DNA of 64,000 nt from Clostridium sp. JN-1 (GCF_003718715.1 NZ_CP033465.1:682001-746000); one strand, 5' to 3'; counted from the stretch's first letter, positions 10,085 through 18,661 are shown. The notes: generated by a model from the letters alone, not told the origin. Numbers and translations: made by a program.

Positions 10085-11326
10085 ATGGATAAAAATAAAG
10101 CGAATGTACCTAAAATAAGATTTCCAGGATTCACTGACCCTTGGGAACAGCGTAAGTTGGGTGAAGTCCTTGAAATTATGACAAGAACGAATAATGACGG
10201 TGAATATACTCGGGATGATGTTTTATCTGTTTCAGATGAATATGGTGTTATAAATCAGATAAAATTTCAAGGCAGAAGTTTTGCTGCTGAAGATGTTACA
10301 GGCTACAAAAAAGTTGTCAAGGGTGACATTATTTATACGAGAAGTCCGTTGGCAGCAAAACCGTTCGGAATTATAAAAAAAGTAAGCAATGAAGAGGGTA
10401 TAGTATCTCCGTTGTATATCGTAAATGTTCCGACTGAGGGCAATGACTCAACATTCATTTATTACAACTTTGATATGCCTGAAAAGACAAACAATTATCT
10501 TCGTCCACTCGTAAGAATGGGTGCTAAACATACAATGAATATTTCTAACGATGAATGGTTATCGGGTGAAATCTATGTTCCGTCTTTAGCTGAACAAAAA
10601 AAAATAGGTGCTTACCTTGCAGAACTCGATAACCTTATCACCCTTCATCAGCGTAAGTTAAATCACTTGCAAGATAAGAAGAAGAGTTTGTTGCAAAAAA
10701 TGTTCCCGAAAAATGGCGAGAATTTTCCAAAACTTCGTTTTCCAGAGTTTACCGACCCTTGGGAACAGCGTAAGTTAGGAGAGATTTCAGATAAAGTAAC
10801 TGAAAAGAATACAGAAAATTTTTATGATGAAACTCTTACTAATTCAGCAGAGTTTGGTATTGTCACCCAAAGAGATTTTTTTGACAAAGATATTTCCAAT
10901 GCAAAGAACTTAAATGGATATTATGTAGTTCAAAATGATGATTTTGTTTATAATCCACGAATTTCAAACTTTGCCCCCGTCGGACCAATAAAAAGGAACA
11001 AATTAGCAAGAACAGGCGTAATGTCGCCACTTTACTATGTATTCCGAACACACGATATTGATAAAACCTACTTAGAACATTATTTCGATACGACTTGCTG
11101 GCATAGTTTCATGAAACTAAATGGAGATTCGGGCGCACGTTCCGATCGGTTTGCAATTAAGGATTCTGTGTTTATAGAAATGCCAATTCCATTTCCAAAC
11201 TTGGAAGAACAGAAAAAGATCGGGAGGTTTTTTGATACAATAACAACCCTTATCACCCTTCATCAACGTAAGTTAAATCACTTGCAAGAACAAAAGAAAG
11301 CATTATTACAACAGATGTTTGTATAA
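10085..11326 (+). CDS. hsdS: Type I restriction-modification specificity subunit, two TRDs
   Basis: A 413-residue HsdS with the usual two-fold design. TRD1 (about 20-180) and TRD2 (about 225-380) are each preceded by DPWEQRKLGE and followed by the conserved helix EQKKIG...LITLHQRKLNHLQ. Those repeated blocks are near-identical at DNA level and are natural recombination sites. An AGGAG ribosome site lies 6 bases before the ATG. TRD2 (10758-11269) is duplicated in inverted orientation at 13992-14503 behind a recombinase, so the gene looks subject to DNA inversion. The 112-base gap after hsdR holds two small hairpins. Confidence 0.95.
   Translation: MDKNKANVPKIRFPGFTDPWEQRKLGEVLEIMTRTNNDGEYTRDDVLSVSDEYGVINQIKFQGRSFAAEDVTGYKKVVKGDIIYTRSPLAAKPFGIIKKVSNEEGIVSPLYIVNVPTEGNDSTFIYYNFDMPEKTNNYLRPLVRMGAKHTMNISNDEWLSGEIYVPSLAEQKKIGAYLAELDNLITLHQRKLNHLQDKKKSLLQKMFPKNGENFPKLRFPEFTDPWEQRKLGEISDKVTEKNTENFYDETLTNSAEFGIVTQRDFFDKDISNAKNLNGYYVVQNDDFVYNPRISNFAPVGPIKRNKLARTGVMSPLYYVFRTHDIDKTYLEHYFDTTCWHSFMKLNGDSGARSDRFAIKDSVFIEMPIPFPNLEEQKKIGRFFDTITTLITLHQRKLNHLQEQKKALLQQMFV
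10758..11269 (+). repeat. 512-bp inverted repeat, expressed copy (hsdS TRD2)
   Basis: This segment and 13992-14503 are reverse complements over 512 bases. I found only three differences by eye: at 10769, at the codon for Ala/Val in DRFAIKDS versus DRFVIKDS, and at 11266. The repeat starts inside the DPWEQRK block and ends inside LITLHQR, so its ends coincide with conserved hsdS regions. Recombination between the copies would invert hsdM and the recombinase gene. Confidence 0.95.
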
Positions 11327-11353
11327 AATAATTTGAAAAGAGGAAATAAAACA

Positions 11354-12943
11354 ATGAGTAATAATCCACAAACAATTACTAGCAAACTTTGGGCTATGGC
11401 AAATGAACTGCGCGGCACAATGGATGCGTCAGAGTACAAAAACTATATCTTAGCATTTATGTTTTATCGATACCTTTCGGAACATCAAGAGCAGTATTTA
11501 GTGGGGAATAATGTTATTGATGTTCGTGATGGAGAATCTATTAATGATGCTTATCTAAAACAAGCGGTAGGTAAAGATTTAGATGACTATTTACAAGATA
11601 TTTCATCAAGTCTGGGATATGCAATTGCGCCAAATGATACATGGGAGTCTCTGATTAATAAAATTAATGACGCACAAGTTATTCCTAGTGACTACCAAAC
11701 TATTTTTGATAACTTTAATAAAAATGCGGAATTAAATAAAGAAGCAGTTAAAGATTTTCGCGGTATATTCAACGATATTAACTTGGGAGACTCACGTCTT
11801 GGAAGTTCTACAAATGAACGTGCAAAGTCACTTAACAATATAGTTAAGTTAGTTGATGGAATTGAATACAAGGGGGATGATGGAAAAGATATTTTAGGTG
11901 AAATCTATGAATACTTAATCGGTCAATTTGCTGCAAATGCTGGTAAAAAAGGTGGAGAATTCTATACACCTCATCAAGTAAGTAAGATTTTAGCTAAAGT
12001 AGTAACTAGCGGTGTAGAAAAATCAGATGAATTCTTCAGCGTATATGACCCAACAATGGGTTCAGGTTCATTACTACTTACTGTTGGACAAGAATTGCCT
12101 AATGGTACTCATATTAAGTATTTTGGTCAAGAGTTGAATACAACAACTTATAACTTGGCTCGTATGAACTTGATGATGCACGATGTACCTTATAACAATA
12201 TGACACTAAATAATGCTGATACTTTGGAAAGCGATTGGCCAGATGGACCAGACGGAAAAGGAATTGACCACCCACGTAGTTTTGATGCAGTGGTTGCAAA
12301 TCCACCATATTCTGCAAAATGGAATAATGATAAAACCAAATTAAAAGATCCACGTTTTAGCGATTATGGAAAATTAGCACCAGCGTCAAAGGCGGATTAT
12401 GCTTTTATATTGCACAGTATATATCATTTAAACAGCACTGGCACAATGGCTATTGTTTTGCCTCACGGTGTGCTATTTCGTGGTGCAGCAGAAGGTAAAA
12501 TTCGTCAAACTCTGATTGAAAAAAATTATCTTGATACGGTCATAGGTTTGCCAGCTAACTTATTCTATGGAACAAGTATACCAACAATCATTTTAGTATT
12601 TAAGAAGAATCGTAAAATGAAAGACATATTATTCATTGATGCAAGTAATGATTTTGAAAAGGGTAAGAATCAAAATAACTTAAGTAATGAAAATATAGAT
12701 AAAATCATTAATACGTTTAAAGAACGTAAAGATGTTGATAAATATGCTCACGTAGCATCAATTAAGGAAATCAAGGAAAATGAGTTTAACTTGAATATTC
12801 CACGTTATGTTGACACTTTTGAAGAAGAAGCTCCAATTGATTTGGATGAAGTAAATAGGCAGTTAGAACAAGATAATAAGGAAATTGCAGAACTTGAGGC
12901 AGAGATTAATGAACAATTAAAGATTTTAGGTGTAAAAAATTAG
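11354..12943 (+). CDS. hsdM: Type I restriction-modification N6-adenine methyltransferase subunit
   Basis: A 529-residue HsdM. The N-terminal helical domain is followed by SAM-binding motif I DPTMGSGSLL near residue 232 and catalytic motif NPPYS near 315, typical of gamma-class N6-adenine methylases. I use ATG 11354 (MSNNPQ), which has AAGAGGAA 9 bases upstream. The longer frame from TTG 11333 overlaps that site and is unlikely. It follows hsdS by 27 bases, so R, S and M form one transcription unit, with M last, an uncommon order. A strong hairpin follows. Confidence 0.96.
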   Translation: MSNNPQTITSKLWAMANELRGTMDASEYKNYILAFMFYRYLSEHQEQYLVGNNVIDVRDGESINDAYLKQAVGKDLDDYLQDISSSLGYAIAPNDTWESLINKINDAQVIPSDYQTIFDNFNKNAELNKEAVKDFRGIFNDINLGDSRLGSSTNERAKSLNNIVKLVDGIEYKGDDGKDILGEIYEYLIGQFAANAGKKGGEFYTPHQVSKILAKVVTSGVEKSDEFFSVYDPTMGSGSLLLTVGQELPNGTHIKYFGQELNTTTYNLARMNLMMHDVPYNNMTLNNADTLESDWPDGPDGKGIDHPRSFDAVVANPPYSAKWNNDKTKLKDPRFSDYGKLAPASKADYAFILHSIYHLNSTGTMAIVLPHGVLFRGAAEGKIRQTLIEKNYLDTVIGLPANLFYGTSIPTIILVFKKNRKMKDILFIDASNDFEKGKNQNNLSNENIDKIINTFKERKDVDKYAHVASIKEIKENEFNLNIPRYVDTFEEEAPIDLDEVNRQLEQDNKEIAELEAEINEQLKILGVKN

Positions 12944-12956
12944 ATTTATTGGTAGT

Positions 12957-12981
12957 GGGAAAGTGAGACATTCACTTTCCC
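12957..12981. terminator. Bidirectional hairpin between hsdM and the recombinase
   Basis: GGGAAAGTGA (12957-12966) pairs perfectly with TCACTTTCCC (12972-12981) around a 5-base loop. It lies between convergent genes. The T-run after it is short. Confidence 0.7.
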
Positions 12982-13028
12982 GCATTTGTTTGGTACAGCG
13001 TGATGCAATTTTCGATAATGGTTTCTAG

Positions 13029-13955
13029 TTAAATTAATTCTGATAATGAACGCATAACCAAATCTATATCTTTATTTTCAAGTTCCTGAATAATATGCAA
13101 ATAGGTTTTTTGGGTTGTTGTCATACTAGCATGCCCTAACCTTCTTGCGACACTTGCAATTGACACACCAGCAAATAACAAAAGAGAGGCATGCGTGTGG
13201 CGTAATCCGTGAATTGAAATTACTGGGACTTTTGCATTCTTACAGTGTCTTGTTAATATGTCATTAACAGTTGAATTATATACTTTGTTTTCTGCAAATA
13301 TAGGTTTATCTTCTGGTAATCCTTTTAGTAATTCAGAAAACTGAATTACTGTTTGCCAGTCTATTTGTACTTTTCGTACAGAGGATTGATTTTTTGTTGG
13401 AAGAAATCCCCCACTTCCTTTATAATCCCATGTTTTACTGATTGAAAGTATCTGATGTGAAAAATCAAAATCTTTAGGTGTAAGTGCTAATGCTTCCGAA
13501 AATCGCATCCCAGTTTTTGCAACTAATAGTATAAACCAATCCCAACTTACTTCAGACTTTAAATCAAGATTACTTAATAGAGTATGTAACTCGAACTGAT
13601 TCAGGTACTTTGTTTTTTTATTTCTTGGAGCTTTTCCTTTGATTATTGCTTTTCTCGTAGGATCCCTATCAATTAGACCTTCATCCACTGCATCTAAAAT
13701 TGCAGCTTTTAATTGATGATGAAAATCCATTGTTGTTTGACGCTCATGATATGCAGCATAGTCATTAAGTAATTGTTGGTAGGTTATACGATTCAAATCG
13801 CAAATCATAAGGTTCGGAATAAGTTTTTTAAGCCACTTTTCTGTCATAAGATATTTATCCATAGTCACTTTTCTTATAGCACCATCTTTGTATACTGTAA
13901 TCCACTGTGCATAATATTGGCAAAATAAATCAGTTTTCTTTATTTTTTCTAACAT
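13029..13955 (-). CDS. Tyrosine recombinase linked to hsdS
   Basis: A 308-residue phage-integrase-family recombinase. An N-terminal SAM-like core-binding domain (about 10-95) precedes a catalytic domain with the full set of residues: R151 (TGMRFSE), K174, H249 and R252 (HGLRHTH), H275 (LGHAS) and nucleophile Y285 (QKTYLHI). The open frame extends upstream into the silent hsdS cassette, but AAGGAGGAA directly before ATG 13955 shows the enzyme has its own start. Recombinases in this position are known to invert hsdS segments in Firmicutes (established for several phase-variable type I systems). It probably acts on the repeats at 10758-11269 and 13992-14503. Confidence 0.9.
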   Translation of the reverse strand: MLEKIKKTDLFCQYYAQWITVYKDGAIRKVTMDKYLMTEKWLKKLIPNLMICDLNRITYQQLLNDYAAYHERQTTMDFHHQLKAAILDAVDEGLIDRDPTRKAIIKGKAPRNKKTKYLNQFELHTLLSNLDLKSEVSWDWFILLVAKTGMRFSEALALTPKDFDFSHQILSISKTWDYKGSGGFLPTKNQSSVRKVQIDWQTVIQFSELLKGLPEDKPIFAENKVYNSTVNDILTRHCKNAKVPVISIHGLRHTHASLLLFAGVSIASVARRLGHASMTTTQKTYLHIIQELENKDIDLVMRSLSELI

Positions 13956-13991
13956 TAATAATTCCTCCTTTTGAGTTATCGAAAATTGCTC

Positions 13992-14503
13992 ACGCTGATG
14001 AAGGGTGATAAGGGTTGTTATTGTATCAAAAAACCTCCCGATCTTTTTCTGTTCTTCCAAGTTTGGAAATGGAATTGGCATTTCTATAAACACAGAATCC
14101 TTAATTACAAACCGATCGGAACGTGCGCCCGAATCTCCATTTAGTTTCATGAAACTATGCCAGCAAGTCGTATCGAAATAATGTTCTAAGTAGGTTTTAT
14201 CAATATCGTGTGTTCGGAATACATAGTAAAGTGGCGACATTACGCCTGTTCTTGCTAATTTGTTCCTTTTTATTGGTCCGACGGGGGCAAAGTTTGAAAT
14301 TCGTGGATTATAAACAAAATCATCATTTTGAACTACATAATATCCATTTAAGTTCTTTGCATTGGAAATATCTTTGTCAAAAAAATCTCTTTGGGTGACA
14401 ATACCAAACTCTGCTGAATTAGTAAGAGTTTCATCATAAAAATTTTCTGTATTCTTTTCAGTTACTTTATCTGAAATCTCTCCTAACTTACACTGTTCCC
14501 AAG
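13992..14503 (-). pseudogene. Silent inverted hsdS TRD cassette
   Basis: A second copy of hsdS TRD2 on the opposite strand. It lacks a start: upstream in frame there is TGA just before the repeat begins and no ATG until the internal MSPLYY. It lacks the C-terminal conserved helix, running instead into a short linker and the recombinase frame. It therefore looks like a storage cassette or a duplication scar. As sequenced it carries the same TRD as the expressed gene, apart from a few base changes. Confidence 0.88.
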
Positions 14504-14747
14504 CATAAGTTGATCATTTGGATGAGATCTTGCTTACTTAATTCTTTTCGAAATAATTAAGTGTGAGCACAAATCAGTAATTGAAAAAGTATACCTATTT
14601 TATTAGTATAACCATATGTTGGAATTTAGTGGTTAGTATTTTTACCTTAGCATTACTCTTAACAGGTATCTTATACTAAGGCTAAGACTCTGCGTCTAGC
14701 GTTCACCACACTAAGGGGAGTAAGTAAAAGAGGAATAGTGAAGTAAA

Positions 14748-15089
14748 GTGATCCCAATATCAAGGACATTTATAAAAAAGGCATTAAGTCTTAAAGTAAT
14801 ATTTCAACCAAATGAGGGACGCTTAGATTTATACTATAAGGAAAGACTTATATCTTTAGATAACAGTGGGAAAGAACATATTCCTTATTTGAGATGGTGT
14901 TTAGGTTATAATAATAATCACATAGATTACTGTTTTAATGGTTTTATGTTTAAAAATTTACTATACAGAAACAACTATGTATGTGGATTATACAATGTAC
15001 CTGAATTTATAGGAGCCTTAGCAACATTTTTAAGAAATCGAAATATTGGAACTGATTATTTCCAAAACAGTAAATACTATTGTTTTTAA
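14748..15089 (+). CDS. Hypothetical protein (113 aa)
   Basis: I do not recognise this protein. It begins at GTG 14748, with AGAGGAA some 17 bases upstream, so the start is uncertain. It has no signal peptide, membrane helix or clear motif; the composition is rich in Asn, Tyr and Leu. It lies between the hsdS cassette and an IS3 relic, so it may be a fragment of a mobile-element gene. The 244 bases before it hold no gene I can see. Confidence 0.35.
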   Translation: MIPISRTFIKKALSLKVIFQPNEGRLDLYYKERLISLDNSGKEHIPYLRWCLGYNNNHIDYCFNGFMFKNLLYRNNYVCGLYNVPEFIGALATFLRNRNIGTDYFQNSKYYCF

Positions 15090-15117
15090 TATAAGGAGAG
15101 AAAGTTTTTTAATATCC

Positions 15118-15507
15118 TTATGTCATAAAGGCGATATGACACAGAGGCATTGGTATTGTATCTCCAACAGATACGTTTACCGGTGCCTTTATCAAGTGGC
15201 ATCCTTGATCAGAATGAATTAAGATTTCCTTCGTTTTATAATAACCATACCTAGAAATACCAGCACATTTACACAACCAGCTTATATTCAAGAGATTATT
15301 ATCCCGCTGCACCATTTACTGAATCATCTTGAACTTTAGTATTTCAGTTGGTATTTTGCTAGTCTCATATTCTGAGACAAAGTATGCCCTAAATTCTTCA
15401 GTGTATGTTATAACCTTCAAGCTGGCACTCTTTACGTATGGATTTTTCAATAAAACTTCTAATTGTTCATCTGTAAAATAATTTTTTCCTATAGTAATCG
15501 GTTCATT
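15118..15507 (-). pseudogene. IS3-family transposase relic (orfA/orfB fragments)
   Basis: Reading the minus strand, the start encodes YFTDEQLEVLLKNPYVKS and ITYTEEFRAYFVSEYE, the N-terminus of an IS3/IS150-type OrfA-like helix-turn-helix protein. A stop follows, then ISWLCKCAGISRYGYYK, the start of OrfB. That joins abruptly to LIHSDQG from the DDE core, so most of orfB is deleted. No intact ends were identified. Confidence 0.8.
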
Positions 15508-15530
15508 TAAAATAATTTACAACAAAAAAA

Positions 15531-15549
15531 GATTCTGTAAAACAGAATC
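15531..15549 (-). terminator. Rho-independent terminator of the DUF2382 gene
   Basis: GATTCTGT (15531-15538) pairs with ACAGAATC (15542-15549) around AAA, and on the minus strand is followed by seven T residues. Confidence 0.85.
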
Positions 15550-15613
15550 AGTTAAAAATGGTGCTTTGTACGTTTTTTATAACTGTCTATTTTATAGGAC
15601 CTATTTTACAAAT

Positions 15614-16036
15614 CTAGGTACGTTCTCTTTTATATTTTTTATTGTCCACCACACTTGGGGATCTAGAGACTTTAACCTTAGCTTCTTCCTTTTTTAAGGT
15701 TTCTTTAATATGCTGTATATCTTTAACTTGTTGTTTATATATGGATACATCTTCTAAGATGACTTTATGTTTTACAAATTCCACCTGTTCCTCGCTCAAA
15801 GGGATACGTATAAATTCAGTAGAACTATTTTTATGTTGTGCATCAGCTGAGGCAAAGGTCTTTTTCTCAATTATAAGTTCTTCATGTACAATAGGTATAG
15901 TAAAATTTTTTTCTTCTGTGAAAGTTTCTTTATGAGTTTTTACATTTCCCGTTTGTATCCACTTTTTTGCTATATCAAGCTGTTCTTTTTTAATTTGAAG
16001 AGTTGCATTATTGATATTATTATTTGTCTTTACCAT
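15614..16036 (-). CDS. DUF2382 (YsnF/AvaK) stress protein
   Basis: A 140-residue soluble, charged protein with the DUF2382 repeat pattern: a QIKKEQLDIAKKWIQTGNV block, IPIVHEELIIEKK, then IPLSEEQVEFVKHKV and a terminal TLKKEEAKV. It is paralogous to the adjacent 16110-16559 gene. Such proteins are linked to general stress in other bacteria; the molecular role is unknown. A GGAGG site lies before the ATG. Its 3' end includes a 21-base sequence found again at 61711-61731. Confidence 0.85.
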   Translation of the reverse strand: MVKTNNNINNATLQIKKEQLDIAKKWIQTGNVKTHKETFTEEKNFTIPIVHEELIIEKKTFASADAQHKNSSTEFIRIPLSEEQVEFVKHKVILEDVSIYKQQVKDIQHIKETLKKEEAKVKVSRSPSVVDNKKYKRERT

Positions 16037-16063
16037 AAATTTTGTCCTCCAATTGTTTAGAAA

Positions 16064-16099
16064 GACACCTCACGAATTGTGTATAATTTGTGAGGTGTC
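16064..16099 (-). terminator. Hairpin between the two DUF2382 genes
   Basis: GACACCTCAC (16064-16073) pairs perfectly with GTGAGGTGTC (16090-16099). On the minus strand only TTTCT follows, so it may be a partial terminator or an RNA-processing site within an operon. Confidence 0.6.
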
Positions 16100-16109
16100 T
16101 CAAATTTAA

Positions 16110-16559
16110 CTAGCTCTGGTTACTTGTACTGTCAACTACATTAGGATCGCCAATTTTATTTACTTTAGCTTCTTCTCGTTTAAGAGTTTCATCTATATGC
16201 TCTGTATTTTCTATAGCACGTTTATGAGCTGAAACTTCTCCTGATACTACTGTGTGCTTATTTACATCAACCTTTTCTTCACTGACGGGAATTTTAATGC
16301 TTTCCTCATCAGTTATAGGAGAATCAGAGGATTCATTGTCTAGGTTTCTTCTTTCAATTACGACTTCTTCACGTGTTACAGGGACATCTACACTTTTTTT
16401 CTCTTCTATGATTTCTTTACCAAGTTCTACCTCACCTTTTTGAACTTTATTTTTAGTAATGTCAAGTTCTTCCTTACGGAGACGAAGTTTTGCTTCATCC
16501 TTATCAGTATCCCTTTTATTATCATCATTGTTTCCCCAAATTCCATTTAATATACTCAT
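16110..16559 (-). CDS. DUF2382 (YsnF/AvaK) stress protein
   Basis: A 149-residue DUF2382 protein with LRLRKEELDITKNKVQKGEV, VPVTREEVVIERR and IPVSEEKVDVNKHTVVSGEV, the last two being the core repeats of the domain. It is very rich in Glu and Lys and has no membrane segment. It lies 73 bases upstream of its paralogue, suggesting local duplication. An AAGGAGG ribosome site precedes the ATG. Confidence 0.87.
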   Translation of the reverse strand: MSILNGIWGNNDDNKRDTDKDEAKLRLRKEELDITKNKVQKGEVELGKEIIEEKKSVDVPVTREEVVIERRNLDNESSDSPITDEESIKIPVSEEKVDVNKHTVVSGEVSAHKRAIENTEHIDETLKREEAKVNKIGDPNVVDSTSNQS

Positions 16560-17009
16560 ATATAAACACCTCCTTAAATAATAACCATTTATATATTGCC
16601 CTTTGTGAAATGTATTATCCTGATTGAATATTGGAAATATGCTAAAGAAAAGGTTTGACAGTAATTAAAAATGTTTTCCAGTGTTAACAACAATTTAAAA
16701 ATTTATTTTAATACAAGAAATTACAATTAAATAATTTTATGAAACATACCCCTCATGTGTAAGCTGTAGTTAGATTAATTAAACTAAACTATTGAAGGTT
16801 TTACGAAGGATAATAAATAGTGTTTTTCCGCTATTCTTACTCTATAAATTTAAGAGGATGTTTTTAAAAAATTTTATAATATAGATTACTATATATTTGC
16901 AAGGTTAATACTTTCATGTTCACATTTAATATATTATTTGCATAATATACTTATATATAGATAAGCGTTTATGTAAGAATATATTTATCATTGATAAGTA
17001 TAAAATGTA
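16560..17009. other. Gene-free AT-rich spacer
   Basis: About 450 bases between the divergent DUF2382 and arsR genes. No reading frame, RNA gene or clear repeat stands out. It must contain the promoter of the DUF2382 pair, but I cannot place it confidently. Confidence 0.5.
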
Positions 17010-17064
17010 TTGACATTACATAGGATACTATCTATACTATTATATATAGACAAACATCTATATA
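17010..17064 (+). promoter_or_regulatory. arsR promoter and ArsR operator
   Basis: TTGACA (17010-17015), a 17-base spacer and TATACT (17033-17038) form a near-ideal sigma-A promoter. Just downstream, TATATAGA (17043-17050) and TCTATATA (17057-17064) are a perfect inverted repeat with a 6-base centre, covering the transcription start. This is a natural autorepression site for the ArsR protein. Confidence 0.8.
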
Positions 17065-17076
17065 GGAGGAGCATTA

Positions 17077-17400
17077 ATGAGCTTAAATTATGATGATAAT
17101 GCAAAAATTATTAAAGCATTATCAGATGGTAGTAGATTAAAAATAATTGATATATTGTCTTGTGGAGAAAAGTGTGCTTGTGACATATTGGAGCACTTTG
17201 ATTTTACACAGCCAACACTTTCCCATCATATGAAAGTCCTAATGGATTGCGGTCTTGTACAATCTAGAAAAGAAGGTTTATGGTCATATTATTCATTAAA
17301 TATTACTAATTGTAATAAATTAATTTTATTTTTAATGAATATTATAACGGATACAGATGAATGTATCTGTAAAGGTAAAACAAAATGTAAATGTAAATAA
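17077..17400 (+). CDS. arsR: ArsR-family metal(loid)-responsive repressor
   Basis: A 107-residue winged-helix repressor. The alpha-3 metal site CACDIL carries the paired cysteines typical of As(III) sensors, within KCACDILEHF. The recognition helix is TQPTLSHHMKVL. The tail is unusually cysteine-rich (CICKGKTKCKCK). It should repress its own operon and release DNA when arsenite binds. The AGGAGG site and an operator lie directly upstream, and arsM follows after 143 bases. Confidence 0.92.
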   Translation: MSLNYDDNAKIIKALSDGSRLKIIDILSCGEKCACDILEHFDFTQPTLSHHMKVLMDCGLVQSRKEGLWSYYSLNITNCNKLILFLMNIITDTDECICKGKTKCKCK

Positions 17401-17543
17401 TAAAAAACTTAGTTAAGAGAATTAAATTATATTACATTAAGATAATGCAGCTTTACAAAAGAAGTTTGGATAGCACCTAAGAACCTTGCAACTTTAGTCG
17501 TGAAAAGTTCAGCATTGGATAATTAAATTAAGGAGGAAAAAAG

Positions 17544-18335
17544 ATGAGTGATTTTAAAAAGGTAGATGTTAGAAATGCTGTTCGTAATAGTTATGGAAAG
17601 ATAGCTATTGGGAATGCAAAAAAGGATGGCTGCTGTGGTGGAAGTATTAAGCTTAAAAAACCTGCTGTAGATATATCTCGTAAAATTGGATATTCTGATG
17701 AAGAGATATCAACTGCTCCAGAGGAAGCTAATATGGGATTAGGCTGTGGAAATCCTCAATTAATAGCTAATATTAAGGAAGGAGAAACTGTTATAGACCT
17801 TGGAAGTGGTGCAGGATTTGACTGCTTTTTAGCTTCAAAGAAAGTTGGGACTAAGGGATATGTTATTGGAATTGACATGACTCCAGAGATGATTAATAAA
17901 TCAAGGGTTATGTCTAAAAAATATAGATATAGAAATGTAGATTTTAGATTAGGTGAAATTGAAAATATTCCTGCAGCAGATAATACTGCGGATGTAATTA
18001 TTTCAAATTGTGTTATAAATTTATCTCCAAATAAACAAAGAGTATATAATGAAGCTTATCGTGTATTAAAAAAAGGTGGAAGAATTGCTATTTCTGATAT
18101 AGTTCTTGTTAGAGAATTGACGAAGGAAATGAAGCAAGATGAGAAACTTTATTGTGGATGAGTTACTGGTGCATCTTCAGTTGAAGAATTAAAATTATAT
18201 TTAGAAAAAGCTGGCTTTAGTAATATTAAAATTGAAACTCATGAAGTCTCAAAGGAATATGCTGAAAAATGGGGACATAATTTAAAAGTTGGAGAATACA
18301 TTATGTCTGCATCAATAAAAGCAATAAAACCATAA
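17544..18335 (+). CDS. arsM: Arsenite methyltransferase with in-frame TGA, candidate selenoprotein
   Basis: A class I SAM methyltransferase that methylates As(III). Motif I is VIDLGSGAGFD. The first two As-binding cysteines of the family are seen as C68 (GLGCGNP) and C156 (SNCVINL). The reading frame hits TGA at 18159-18161, codon 206, then stays open for 57 more codons of normal ArsM C-terminus (VTGASSVEELK...) to TAA at 18333. In homologues this position (CGCVxGA) is the third As-binding cysteine, and the C156-to-206 spacing of 50 equals the 174-to-224 spacing I recall for Cyanidioschyzon ArsM. A small hairpin follows the TGA. Selenocysteine insertion is likely; if TGA is simply stop, the product is a 205-residue truncated enzyme. 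AAGGAGG precedes the ATG. Confidence 0.85.
18174..18187 (+). promoter_or_regulatory. Candidate bacterial SECIS hairpin in arsM
   Basis: TCTTC (18174-18178) pairs with GAAGA (18183-18187) around the loop AGTT. The loop G at 18180 is 19 bases after the TGA, within the 16-37 base window usual for bacterial selenocysteine insertion elements. The stem is short, so this is suggestive only. Confidence 0.45.
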
Positions 18336-18505
18336 AAGTTTTTTACTGTTTAGTAAGATAAAATTGAGATATTCACTTTATATTATAATATTATGATATG
18401 TTATAAATATATATAACATTATGTTATTTATAACATAGTGCTATTTTTAGGTGTCTTTGTGGCGGAGACATTAAATATGAGCCAAAACTTTTAAAGTTGA
18501 TAGAA

Positions 18506-18661
18506 ATGAACAAAAGCTCTGATTTTATAATCAGAGCTCTATATTTTGCATTAATTCATAATAAAGTTGAGGACAAGCCAATGATTTTAAATTGCCAACA
18601 ATTAAATATGTCAACTCAAAACCCAAAGATTAATTCTATTACTTTGGATCTTCTTAGATAG
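18506..18661 (+). CDS. Small open reading frame or fragment (51 aa)
   Basis: The frame is open from about 18466 to TAG at 18661; the first ATG in it is 18506. The product (MNKSSDFIIRAL...) is not recognised. A perfect hairpin, AGCTCTGATT (18515-18524) with AATCAGAGCT (18529-18538), lies inside it and may instead be a terminator for arsM. There is no convincing ribosome site, so this is more likely a gene relic. Confidence 0.25.
   Translation: MNKSSDFIIRALYFALIHNKVEDKPMILNCQQLNMSTQNPKINSITLDLLR

Noticed and set aside
13029-14240. A 403-aa fusion of an HsdS fragment with the recombinase
   Set aside because: The recombinase has its own AAGGAGGAA site and ATG at 13955; the upstream part lacks a start and is a repeat copy of hsdS TRD2.
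15118-15315. A genuine 65-aa protein
   Set aside because: Its sequence is two distant pieces of an IS3 OrfB joined by a deletion.
16560-17009. Small RNA or hidden gene in the long spacer
   Set aside because: No open frame with a ribosome site, and no promoter-terminator pair that I could place.
17544-18161. arsM as an ordinary pseudogene truncated by a nonsense mutation
   Set aside because: The downstream frame is undamaged for 57 codons, and the TGA is at a catalytic cysteine position. Decay would not be expected to hit exactly there and nowhere else. It stays open as the alternative.
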